Positions 1 through 10,800 of a DNA stretch of 64,000 nucleotides are shown here, piece by piece. A model generated the notes under the pieces. The model searched no databases and had not been told where the DNA came from. It was given only the letters and a program-made list of their open reading frames with translations. The first letter of the stretch is position 1. Each line of letters begins with the position of its first letter. The stretch is from Nematostella vectensis. Its lineage: Eukaryota; Cnidaria; Anthozoa; Actiniaria; Edwardsiidae. The position numbers were made by a program, and so were the translations under genes. The stretch lies in NCBI RefSeq assembly GCF_932526225.1, contig NC_064045.1:5963498-6027497 (forward strand), in the 5' to 3' direction.

Positions 1-778
1 AATCAGTAAGTAAAGACACCTCGCTGCTCATTCCAAAGTATCTTAGCCTTATTATCCACCTATTCTCGATGTTTTCTATCTAAACCTTGTGCTTGCTGAC
101 AAGTTAAAGTCTTAAAAAATTGGAGGCTAATTTTGGAAAATTGCTGGTCTCGAAGAAATTACGAACCCTCAAGAAAATTTCAGATTTTAGAAGTTTAATT
201 GTGAAAACAATATTTCCAATCCGTAAAACGCAACACGTAAAAGGTTATAAATGTTTGTGTGGTTTTTTTTTCAACAAATTTCTTTGCAATGACTAGCTTT
301 AAAAGTAATACAAATAAAGTATGAGTAGAAAGACTACGTCCGAGCTAAAGTCCTCCTCCTTAGCTCCTCCTTAACTCCCGATGAACAATCTGTCGCTCAC
401 GGTTTCTCCACCAAGAATAAGTTACACAAACTTTGGATAAGTGCTATCCCCCGGATAAATAGTGATTCAGCAGATAAAACTGAATAACCTTTACTAGCAT
501 AGCATTGGCCCCAGTTCCTATCGCAGTTTACTTCCGGAGGTCCGACGAAAACCTCAACTGACAAAGACAAAATAATCTATTAGAATCCGCGTTAGTCAAC
601 GGGCCACCCGTTGTCAGCCCCACCTTTTAAGAAACTTCCATTTGACACACTGCTTTAACACTTTTGAAATGTATTTCGTGTTTTTTATTCAAAATCATCG
701 GAGGTTGCTACCATTGACAGGAGGTAGACTTGTGCGATTGTCCAAAAAAATTAGCCGTTACCTTTATATTCTCTTTAG
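1..778. other. No recognisable gene; intron or upstream flank of the ZU5-like gene
   Basis: I see no exon, RNA gene or clear repeat here. The first supported exon of the ZU5-like gene starts at 779 with an incoming phase-2 splice acceptor, so this stretch is probably intron, with earlier exons before the window. Confidence 0.4.
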
Positions 779-3700
779 AGTGGAATCTACCCTAAAGGGA
801 GGCAAGAAATGGAGCATTCAGTTTTCTGAGACAGGTCCCGAGAAGCTTCAAGTGTTCGCTGCCACCAATAGCGTCACTATTAGCGCCGGTGCCGGTAAGT
901 AGACTATCATAGAGGTGAACTCAGATGTCTACTTTTTCTGTAAGTCCAAATACATACTGTAGTCAATAAAAGCCGCGTTACAACCTAGCCGTGATGGATA
1001 TTAACAAGATGCAATCGACTTGTCGTCGTCAGTCGTCAAGATTTTATTTTTGTAAACACTCATTACACTAAAGAGGCCATCGTCTATAACACATTTCAAT
1101 TAGAAACTTCTGATTATAAATTCTTTGCTGATCAACCGACGTTTTAAAAAGCGTCACCGAATTAAATTTTCTGGTTTCAGATCCCATTCGTTTAATTATT
1201 CCTGCTATTTTATTGTACGTAACGTTCATGGGGATATTATTAATTATGCGTTCCAATGCAAATAGAGTTCGACTAATACAACTGTCTTTCTTCTTTTAAG
1301 AACCGGAACCGGAACCTGAGCCAGAACCGGAACCCGAAATAGAGCCAGAATTAGAACCTGAGCTTGAGACAATACCGGAAGTGAGTGAACAGGAAACAGA
1401 CTCCACCCAGAATCTAAACTTCCCAAAGAAAGCAGAACTAAAAGTCGACGATAGCAAACTGTTCCAAGAGCTTTTCAAGGGTATGTTCAACTTCGTCGGT
1501 GGCGAGATGGCATCAATGGGCGTCTCTCTCAAGATACCGAAAGATGCCATTAAAAAGGACGCGCAGGAGATATCGCTACAAGTGAGTGACAGGCGAGCCT
1601 TTTGCGGCTGGAACAGGCTCCTAAAAACTCCTTTCTTTTTCGCTAATCCCTTGGCCTCCATCCAGCTTAGTATAATAAACATCATGTTTTTTTTTGTTGG
1701 AATACTTATTTTGCAGAGTTAAGTACAAGTAGTATAACGGGGCCAAAGTACCTGAGTTTTTTTGTTGTTGTTACGGCTGAACTCTAATTTTGGCTTCGAA
1801 TAAGTTATCTTCGTTGACGTCATAAGCTTTTGTTCCAAAAAGCAATTCCCCTAAGCTTACAAGTTGGAATAAACGCCCCCCCCCCCCTCCCCCGGAAATA
1901 TAAATGGTAATTTAATTGCCATCTTGTTTAATCAACACTGTTAAGCGAGTAGCGTCTTGTTCAATGTCAAGCCCAAAATGAGGGTACCGCTCTCTAATGT
2001 TCCTGATCCCATTGCTTAGGAAGTCAGCAACCTTCTTTCGTTTTGTCCTCGCAGTGTAGCATCCAGGAATAACAAGGCCTAATTCTCGTTTCCGTTTATC
2101 GCATACTTGCACCGTTAAATCATTGCATTCGTCGCACGGTAAACACTTGCTACGCAGGCTATAATTTTGATCCTGGCTGAGACTAGAACCCCACTGCACT
2201 TAAATGGATTTGCTATATTTTCATAGTTTGTAAAAAACGCCCCTTTCTAATAAACGCCTCCTATCTAATGAACGCCCCCCCTCGGACCATCGAAATTTAT
2301 TTTACGCCCCGGGCGTTTATTAGGTCATTTACGGTATACGAAGCCTCTAGAATACAAAGTAGCTATAATAAAAATGTCATACTCAATTTTGTTCGATACC
2401 AGGTATGCGGCAGCCCTGAGAAAGTGACCATCCTTGATTCCAACGAGACATCTATTAGCCATCTCATCGCTATAACATCCGACACCAAACGCTTCCATCA
2501 GCTGGTGTGTATCACTGTCACCCTGGCCAAAACGCCGAACGAGCACGCGCATAAATACGTGCGTTGGTCTAGCACCCTCCCAGGGGAGAGTCACTCATGG
2601 ACAGACTTCATGCCAACGCTGGACCTCGACCCTGGACCTGGTACTGTGGTATTTGAAGAAAATCAAGCGAGGTAATATTGCCAGAAATACTTTAACGTTG
2701 AGGCACAATTAAAAGAGGGTAGCGAGACCAAAATTGTCAGAGTCGTGGACTAAGTACGCAGCTGCTTCGTCTCCTATTATCTTTGTTCTACAAAGGAGTT
2801 CCTTAGTCTCTATTCTTCTCGTTCTTTGTTTCGAGGTGCGGATATTGTCCATTTGCCCAATAAAATTGCGGCTTGTAAGAGCTGCGTACTGACCCTAGTC
2901 GTGGCTTGTTCAACTTATAGTGTAGCTGGCATGAGCCTGATTCTGGGCAGGGGCTAAAAAGATTGAAAAAGAACAATTTAAGCGGTTCAAGGGATTCCGA
3001 GGCGGATGGACTTATGTGGTAGAACGCGATGTTTTAAGGGATGATCAGAGTCATACTTAATTGTGAACAGCAAAAATATGCATGGGATAGCTGCTGTCCT
3101 CTTAAGAATCACCGCAAAACTCGTCCTTATTTGATTGTAATCTCGCGTTTTAATTGGGAAGGCGGCACGGCACGATGGCACGACAAATCTGTAAGTCCGG
3201 TCCCAAACGTCAACTCTGTATTGTTCAAGGTGAACCCAGCAGGCACGTACCCTATGCAAGACCTGGGACGGCACCTGCCAGTGCCAGGTCTGAAGCCTGG
3301 TGCCGACTGTACCATAGCACTGAGAGCTGACTATGTTCGGTTGACTACAAGAGGAAAAAAGAAGACGGCGAACCAATTCGCAGCACCTCTAGACATGGTA
3401 GAAACAGCGTCAGGATTTTTAAACAGAGTTTTATTTTTTGACCAGCAATGCTTAACGGTCAATCCTAGAAGATTAGAGAAAATGACAGGGTGGTGGAGTA
3501 CTGTGGTATTATTTATTTGAAATAGCGCTGCACATTAATATTGCACTTGGATATTATCTACAGGTTCAAAGTAGATTCTTGTGGCATGTTCTGTGTGCTG
3601 ATGAGATCACCCAGTGCAGCAGAAGTTAACTCAGACGAGTTTGTCAGTGCGGTGGAATACACAGATAGTGACAGTGACACAGACGAAAAGCGGAAGCGGA

Positions 3701-4381
3701 GGAAAAAGAAGGGAATAATTGGTAAACTCAAGTCGACCTTTGGAAACGTCTTTAAGAAAAAAAAGGTAAGGGGATGGCAGAATGTATTTGTCACAGTAAA
3801 TATCGCTAGCAATGTCCCCGAATAAGGCACAGCTCCGGCTCCCTTGTGCAGTTTATTTCCAATTCATCGCCGTAAATGTCATTGGTTTACTACCTATACA
3901 TTTTCTTCAGAAGCACGCGAAGAGAAAACGAAGTGATGAGGAATTTGACAGCTATGAGTCAGGGAACTACACGGACGAGACAGGCTCTTCTTGTGACTCG
4001 GAGGAGTACACAGACACCGATAACGATGAGCCAGCTCACAAAAATGATGGCTCTTTCCCTCGGAGGAATGAATCTCCTTCCCAAACACCTGGGGGTAGTG
4101 AGTCACCATCGGCTTCACCACCAGGGGGAAGTGTTCCATCCCCGCCTCCACCACCTGGGGGGAATGCTCCACTCCCGCCTCCACCACCAGGGGAAAGTGC
4201 TCCAAAGCCACCTCCACCACCTGGGGGGAATGCTCCACTCCCACCTCCACCCCCAAGGGGAAGTGCTCCACCACCTGGAGGAGGTGCTCCACCCCTACCA
4301 CCACCCCCAGGGGGGAGTGCTCCACCTCCACCTCCTCCACCACCACCCCCTCCTCCGCCTATGAGAAAATTAGGTAAATAA
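779..4381 (+). CDS. ZU5-like domain protein with acidic/basic linker and proline-rich C-terminus (5' partial)
   Basis: Five exons join in frame: 779-894, 1301-1581, 2403-2671, 3564-3765 and 3911-4381 (stop TAA), about 445 residues visible. The second exon opens with Glu-Pro repeats, then a stretch with GVSLKIPKDAI, typical of the start of a ZU5 domain. The third exon ends the fold (the stretch VRWSS...WTDF resembles the late ZU5 strands) and the fourth begins FKVDSCGMFCVL. The fourth exon then gives an acidic SDSDSDTDEK patch and a very basic KRKRRKKK cluster. The last exon repeats the acidic theme and finishes with about 75 residues of PPPPPGG/SAPPPP repeats, like formin FH1 or WASP-type profilin, EVH1 or SH3 ligands. 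An actin or cortical scaffold role is inference. Exon phases (1, 0, 2, 0) match at every junction. An open stretch at 3041-3520 is left out because exons three and four already join in phase. Earlier exons are missing, so the full architecture is unknown. Confidence 0.6.
1866..2338. repeat. Fragment of a dispersed element with GGGCGTTTATTAGG-type end
   Basis: Repeated AATAAACGCCCCC-like segments lie at 1870, 2245 and 2268. The right end reads GGGCGTTTATTAGGTCATTT followed by ACGGTA, which resembles the TACCGTATTTACT ends of the element at 47974-48297. The left end is degraded. It sits directly upstream of exon 3 of the ZU5-like gene. Confidence 0.4.
2754..2892. mobile_element. Short inverted-repeat element (MITE) in an intron
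   Basis: The ends AGTACGCAGCTGCTT and AAGAGCTGCGTACT are inverted copies about 140 bp apart. No coding capacity. The family is not assigned. Confidence 0.4.
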
Positions 4382-4415
4382 AGAGATTTAGATAAGTACA
4401 GATTCTTGTTAAGCA

Positions 4416-4446
4416 AATAAATCTTAAGCAATAAAAACGTTTTATT
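4416..4446. terminator. Tail-to-tail poly(A) signals of the ZU5-like gene and MRPL12
   Basis: On + there are AATAAA hexamers at 4416-4421 and 4430-4435, 35 and 49 nt after the ZU5-like stop. On - there is AATAAA at 4446-4441, about 190 nt after the MRPL12 stop. The two 3' UTRs therefore meet or overlap within the 257 bp between the stop codons. Confidence 0.55.
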
Positions 4447-4638
4447 TTAGATGAGTGTTATCCAGTTATCCATTTGTGCCACAGGCAGTTCTGTGATCCT
4501 AGTACCTTTGGTACTGTAAATCTTTGGTAAAAAGTGCTTAATATTTGGCACTTTGCCATACAGTGTTTGAAAATACCAACTAAACAGATGGTAGTTGTTT
4601 AGCTCTTTACTATTATCAGCTATTTCAAGAGCCAGCTC

Positions 4639-7437
4639 TCACGTCTCAATCTCAACTGTTCCACCTGCAGCTTCCAAGGCTTTCTTGAGTTGTTCAGACT
4701 CTTCTTTATTCACCTTCTCTCTTACATTCTGAGGAAGACCTTCAACAAATTTCTTGGCCTGGAAATAACACACACAATATAATAAGCAACAGTGGTTACT
4801 GTAACATTACACCTTGAAAGAAAATGGATAATAAAATGTGGAATATCAAGGTCCATACTGTATCAATGTATTCACTTCACTTATTTAAATCGGATCTTAA
4901 TGTTTCAGCATATTTGGCAGGTGTGATAGTATATTCTGATTGCTTAAATAGCATGTATGTATGCAACGGGTTATCTTTTTTGGCACAACTGATCACAGTT
5001 TATCTAGATACCATACAGACCTATTGTTGAATTACATATAGGACATATAATATATTTCTACAAAGCTGAGCAAATTTTATCATACCTGCACCAAGTTCAT
5101 TCCTGGAATAAGGTTTTTAATCTCTTTGATCAATTTAACTTTGGCAGCAGCATCAAATCCAGTGAGCTTCACTGTGAATTCTGTTGGCTCTGCTTCCTTC
5201 TCTGCCTCCTCAGAAGCAGCCTCCTGTGGCACACAACAAAATCATAACAATGTTAGCAGTTGCTTTCTCTTTCTTTTTGTATAGTGCTCATCACAGGGTT
5301 CTAACACTTAATATGGCTGGATTTACCTGCTAGTAAAGGGTACATACAACTATTTTTAATAATGTTGCACTCCAAAAAATCCATGTGTCCTAACTCACAT
5401 TGCTTACAAAAGAAATAGTAAGAATAAGACCCTGTCCCCACGTATCCGTTTTCGTTTGAAAACACAACCTTTTTCGTTATGGATACGGGTATCGTCCAAA
5501 CGGAAACGCAAAAAAGATGACCGAAAACGGAACGATTTGAAAACAATCTCCAGAGTGGAACAATTTGAAAACGATACCCTTTCGGTGCCGTGGGGACAGA
5601 CGAAAACGGAACCTTTCGAAAACAATGGCGTAATAACTCAGGTCCAGTCCACTTGGCGCGCGAGTATGCATGCGCTGTAGAGCTTGTTATCGTTTTCGTA
5701 CTGTTTCTGCGTTTTCGTGGGGACGGGTCGTATCAAAATGAAGACGCTTCGTGTGGATGCAGATCTTTTTGAAAACGCAACCTTTTTGTTCCAAAATCGG
5801 ATACGTGGGGACGGGGTCTAAGCATAAATCGAAACAAACCCAGGTTATAAAGTTGCTTTATTGTTCATGTGCCTATAAACATTTAAACGGCTTTCAGAGA
5901 CCAGGATACAGCAAATTTATTCGTAATGCATAAAGCGCTTTAGGCACCAGGACGTTCTCAGCGGTTGCCATGGCATTGCATTCTGTTGAAGACAGGCATT
6001 GTATTTTCTATTGTGTCCAGGCCCTGACTGCGCTCAGGGGACTAACCGTTTGTCAGCACCCTGGAAGAACGATAAATTTCGACTTTGCAGCGAAAAATTG
6101 TAAGGAAATTCCGGCCTTTTGGATTATTTTATCAAAAGATGTGTTTAGAAATTATTCTTCTATGGCATATAGGATTTTGAAGGGAAAGGCTGTGTGTTTT
6201 CTACCGAAAAAAAGTTACCTCGAAGAGTTGAAGTTGTGTTTGCCAGGTCATGGAGCTTCCTACCCTGTTGTATTTCATTACGAATGTGGAGGAGGTGAAC
6301 CAAGAGGAGGGAGGAAAATCACCTAAACTGTTATGAATCATGGCTAAATTAGAACCAGATCAGACCATGACAACAGCTTCAAGAACTTGGCTTTATTCAG
6401 TAAACAAATTAAAGATAATATTCGATACACAAGCATTTTGTCTGGTTTGCCCGTAGGGCACATGGATTCTCAAGTGCGAAAAAAGGTGTACACATACAGT
6501 AGGGTAGAACCATGGTTAGTGTAATGATCATACAGTATATACTAATTATTATCATGTCTACCTGTGCAGCCGCTGGGGGGGCCATTGCACCAGCTGCCAT
6601 CATGGGTACATCTTGAATTTTCAGAGTGACCTTAAATAATAACAACAACATACATTAACAGATAGTATTACAATACCACCATTTGCATTTCTGACTTTAA
6701 CCGTACAACAACTGTCTCAAGTAAAATATTGTAGTACACACACAAAAAAACATTCTCTTTAAAAAAAGTTAGATGACTATTCAAAATGCAACAATTATTC
6801 ATGCAACAACCATTCATGTAACTGCTGGTAGCTTGGTCAAATTGATTCTACAGGCAATACATATTTATTTAAGGGACTTTAAACTTGCTATTATGAGCAT
6901 TCTCTGAGCACGATATTTCAAGCTCTTGTCTAATAATTTACGATAAATATTTTCTCATCAACAACGATTTCCACCATACATTCCTTAAACCGGTACAGTA
7001 GCCTTGGGCTGCTTGTAATAAAAGTTAAGCTAACCCACCCCCCATTTGCCTCCATTTGATAAAAAAGCAAAACACGATGTTTCAACTCAAACATACCTTT
7101 AGTAGCTCGTTGAGTTCCGATACTTCTAGAAGTGTCAGCTTGCTGATATCATCCACGATCTTCTTAATGTGATTGGGATAGTGTCTTTGCGAATCGTCGG
7201 CGTCAGGGGCCGCTAGAGAACTCATGCCCACTCGGCCACAAGTACGCGAGTTTACGTCCATGAGTGATAATCTCAAATACTGTCTTCTGAAGAAAAAAAA
7301 ACATAAAAATCGTAAGTACAGAAAAGGTTACAAGTATCTAAGTATGCAGCACTGTTTTACCTTTTTATGCTTTGCCGTAGAGGTATTTTTAACGCATTTC
7401 TTGTCAGATGCCGTAATGTACCCATGCTGGTCGCCAT
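4639..7437 (-). CDS. MRPL12: Mitochondrial large-ribosomal-subunit protein bL12m (complete, 5 exons)
   Basis: Exons in transcript order are 7437-7361, 7286-7097, 6630-6562, 5223-5086 and 4758-4639. They sum to 594 nt, a 197-aa protein close to the 198 aa of human MRPL12. The N-terminus ([20 protein letters not shown], then RQSIKRR) is rich in Arg and hydroxyl residues with no acids, a typical matrix presequence. Exon 2 carries the dimerisation helices ([19 protein letters not shown]), followed by a short Ala/Pro-rich hinge and an acidic stretch. Exons 4-5 form the C-terminal factor-binding domain ([20 protein letters not shown], then [11 protein letters not shown]). The protein forms the stalk of the mitoribosome that recruits translation factors; in mammals a free pool also contacts mitochondrial RNA polymerase. 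All splice sites are GT-AG and frame is kept throughout. The start codon shares a 386-bp interval with CLCN7, suggesting a common promoter. Intron 3 holds a TAA-flanked MITE. Confidence 0.93.
5428..5818. mobile_element. PIF/Harbinger-type MITE in MRPL12 intron
   Basis: The ends GACCCTGTCCCCACGTATCC and (reverse complement) GACCCCGTCCCCACGTATCC form near-perfect terminal inverted repeats of at least 20 bp. The element is flanked by TAA on both sides (5425-5427 and 5819-5821), the 3-bp TWA target duplication typical of Harbinger. The 391-bp interior is full of GTTTTCGTTTTCG-like words and has no transposase. Confidence 0.75.
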
Positions 7438-7823
7438 TTTGGATTGTCTACGTATTGAATTATGGGTAAACCACAGGAAAACCGCGCAGATGCTGCAACA
7501 ACAACAACACCAAAAATACATCAATAGTTTATTTTTTAATCCATCTAAACCAAGGCTCAGATAAATACTAATACCTTATTGATCTCTGATTCTTTTTCAG
7601 AATTTGCATTTTTTAATATTATATACGCGGTTGTTTAGGTACACATTATCATACGGGTTATCTGTGTCAGAGGTAACCTGGTAACGAATCGAAGGCAAAA
7701 TCTTTCAACATAATGGTTTATTTTCTCAAAATTTGTATCTATAGACTATACAGCTCAAGCTAATTCACCCATGGTTCCGAAAGATCTGGGATGTACAAAT
7801 TGCGAGTACAAAGATTAGATGAT
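7438..7823. promoter_or_regulatory. Candidate bidirectional promoter between MRPL12 and CLCN7
   Basis: The two start codons point away from each other across 386 bp with no repeat or other gene between them. A TATATA word lies near 7620. No transcription start can be fixed from sequence alone. Confidence 0.5.
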
Positions 7824-10800
7824 ATGGCATCAGAGAATAGTCCTCTTCTTGGAAGGAGTGAAAATTTGCAAGTGCGTAGGTGACGTTCTGAGTCCAATGA
7901 CTGTTGTTATTACTTTTTACTTACTTACCTTACTTCAAAGGTTTCTGATCACGAACAAAGAGAAGATATCAATGGAGGTATCAGTAGAAACGGGTTTGAT
8001 GTGTCGCCGGAAGACTTAAAATACGAGGTTGGTATATGACATTATTTTTAAGACTGGAAGTAAATTAAACTTCCTCTGTTTGTCACGAGTTTATCACGAA
8101 TTTTCTATTTCAGGGCACTATTAGTCGTTCTACTTCAATCGAACCTGGGAGCTTGCAGAAAATCTCACCAAAATTCGAGGTAAAGTTTCTGATTTGCTTG
8201 AGTGTCAGGTTTTGGTTAAAGGGTAGGTGCACTTTAGAAAGTTGAGGAATAAATACGAAAAGCCCAAATATACGTGTTCGTGAACCAGAAGAATAAATAC
8301 AATACAGCCAAAACTGGAATTCGACTCCGTCTGTAGTCCTCTTTTTAGCTGCTGCTACAGTTGAAAAAGAACGAGACGGGAGGATTCACAAACACTCGGG
8401 TAGATTTTACTATGGACTAGTACGTACATAAGCTTCTAAGTTTCTTTAGACAAAACGGTACCTCTTTAGCCCTTGACCACAATCAGCCAATTAAAATCCT
8501 GATCTTTTCTCATTACATACTATTTTCTAGCTGCCTTACGAACTTTGAAGCACTAAACAGCTAAAAAGAGAAGGCAAAAAAATATGTAAACCTGTTAAAT
8601 CACATTCCGCTGTAAGAGTGGGCCTTGGAGTTGCACGATTGACTGGATGGATGGATGGATTGTGACTCCACAGGGTACCCGTGCAATGACCACAAAAACC
8701 AAGTCGCATAGCTATAATATATTTCTATGCCTATGGTGCTCCGCCAGCCGTCGCAGAGTCGAGTTCGAGTTTTTAGTGTATTAGAAAGTTGAGGGATACC
8801 ACTTTAGTAAGAGGTAGAAAGCCCCCCCCCCCCCCCCCCCCCCCGCTAAACTTTCCCTGAGTATCTAGAAAATGACATTGATTTTAACATCATTAAATGC
8901 AGGAGAGGGGCAAGGGGGGGGGGGGGGGGGCTTGCCCCCAACTTTACAAAGTAAAGGGTCAGTACCTCACACTTTTCAGAGAGGATGTAAGTATGTTTTT
9001 TCACATGAAAAACACTGTTTAAAATGTATTGAGCAATACATGCATAAAGCTTGATTGCTTGATAAAAGAGGATACTCTACTACTGTATGATATTATCTCA
9101 ATTTATTATTAGACTGTTATGTAATCATTTTAGCAGTACTATATGTCAAACCTAAGAACCTTCCCCCCTCGGAACTAACACCCCTTTAGCCACCCATTTC
9201 ACCCATTATTACAGTTCATGCTCAAAAAGTAGAGGTGCATTATCCAGGAGGCACTTTCCTTGAATTAACCAAAATACGGCCCCCCTCGTTTCCTCCCGTT
9301 GGTTCCCATGCCCCTAATTAGGAGGCTTGGAAAAACGTAAATTTGATTCAAATCGGGTTGCTGGAACTCGATTGAGAAATCATGTGACCTTTACAGAAAA
9401 GAAATCATAATGCAATGTGTGTTTTTTTTTGTTACAGTCTTTGGACTATGATATCCCAGAAAATTCTTTGTTTCTCAAAGAACAGAAATCTTTCACTCCT
9501 GAGGTAAGAGTTTTTTCAGGTGAATTAGGATCCTGTTTTTGTTCTGTTATGAAAAAAAATGTTTTGATTTTTGGAATAATGTATACCCATCTTATAAACT
9601 TCACCAAAAACTGGTTGTAGACTCTGCCTACTGTATGGTAAACCTGGCAGAGTCAACTACTGAGTACCAGTTTTTGGTAAACCATATTATTCATACTCTC
9701 CTGAACAATAATGACTATTTGTGTATTTTATCCTGTTAAGGGTTCTGAAGGGTTGTTGCTAAGCACTAGCTGGCCGTGAATTTCACCAGAATAAAGGGGC
9801 TAAAAGGTCACTGAATTCTCAAAGACATGGTTCAAAATAGCAACCAGCTGCCAGCGATAGCCGCCTGTTTTCTGGTCTTTGATGGCTCTTTTTTCTGTAC
9901 AGTATTCCCCTCTCATATTTTGAGTATAGGGTCTTTTTCCACCGAAATCCACAAAGCCAGCAAAATCTTGCAGATTTAAATAATTATTTTGAACCCTGAC
10001 AGATGAACACATGTTACTTGACTTTGTGCCATATTTAAAAGCTCAATATGCTGGACAACTGGTAGACAAATTCCTTAGTGACAAACCCTGATAAATGATG
10101 ATATACATAGTTTAAAACGATTGTAAAATATGGAATAGTAAATGGGACCTTAAAAAATGGTGATCAACCACTCCATTGTTATTGTTTATCATTAAAAATA
10201 CAACAGTTTATTCGCAAGAAAACTATAAAATATCAATCTAAAAATTATGTCTGATAAGTTATTGACAATAATTTGTTGAAAAAATCATGGTTATCCACTT
10301 AAATTAGCAGGATTAATCCATTAAAATGGATGCTTTGTGTGAATCGGCATTGAGTGGGAGCAGTGGCGTGATTGGCCTTCTTTAGGGAAGCAGACATTGT
10401 TGCCTTGGGCGGGCATGTTTTTTTTCCATCTCCTTCTTCCATCTCCTCAAATCTCCTGAGATACAGCACTTTTTTGTCTCATGCTATTTATCCCCAAAAG
10501 TAAAGGTTTAACCATGCTATATGAAAATCCCGACCCACAGTATCCTTCTTTTTTTTTTCCTTTTTCAGGAAATTATTAAGGTGGACATTAATCGATGGAT
10601 TGTCATGTTCATTATTGGTGTTATAACTGCATTAATAGCTGCTGCAATAGATATATGTATTGGACTTCTTTCTAAGTGGAAATATGACATCATCAAGAAA
10701 TGTATCCTTTGTGCCTCCATTTATCAAGCAAGACTTAAAGCCTGTCAATCTGACTTGCATGGCATGTGGTTTTGTAGGCGATTAAACCCTGTGCAAACAA

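Noticed and set aside
3041-3520. 159-codon + frame (NVNSVLFKVNPAGTYPMQDL...) as an exon of the ZU5-like gene
   Set aside because: Its possible acceptors do not fit the phase of the previous exon, while the exons at 2403-2671 and 3564-3765 join directly in phase and give a plausible continuous domain.
3894-4431. Gly-rich and Val/Glu/His-rich frames opposite the proline-rich exon
   Set aside because: Shadow frames of the PPPPPGG repeats; the + frame joins in phase with the preceding exon.
5970-6326. 118-codon + frame inside an MRPL12 intron
   Set aside because: No recognisable domain and no splice or poly(A) context; likely chance, possibly old repeat.
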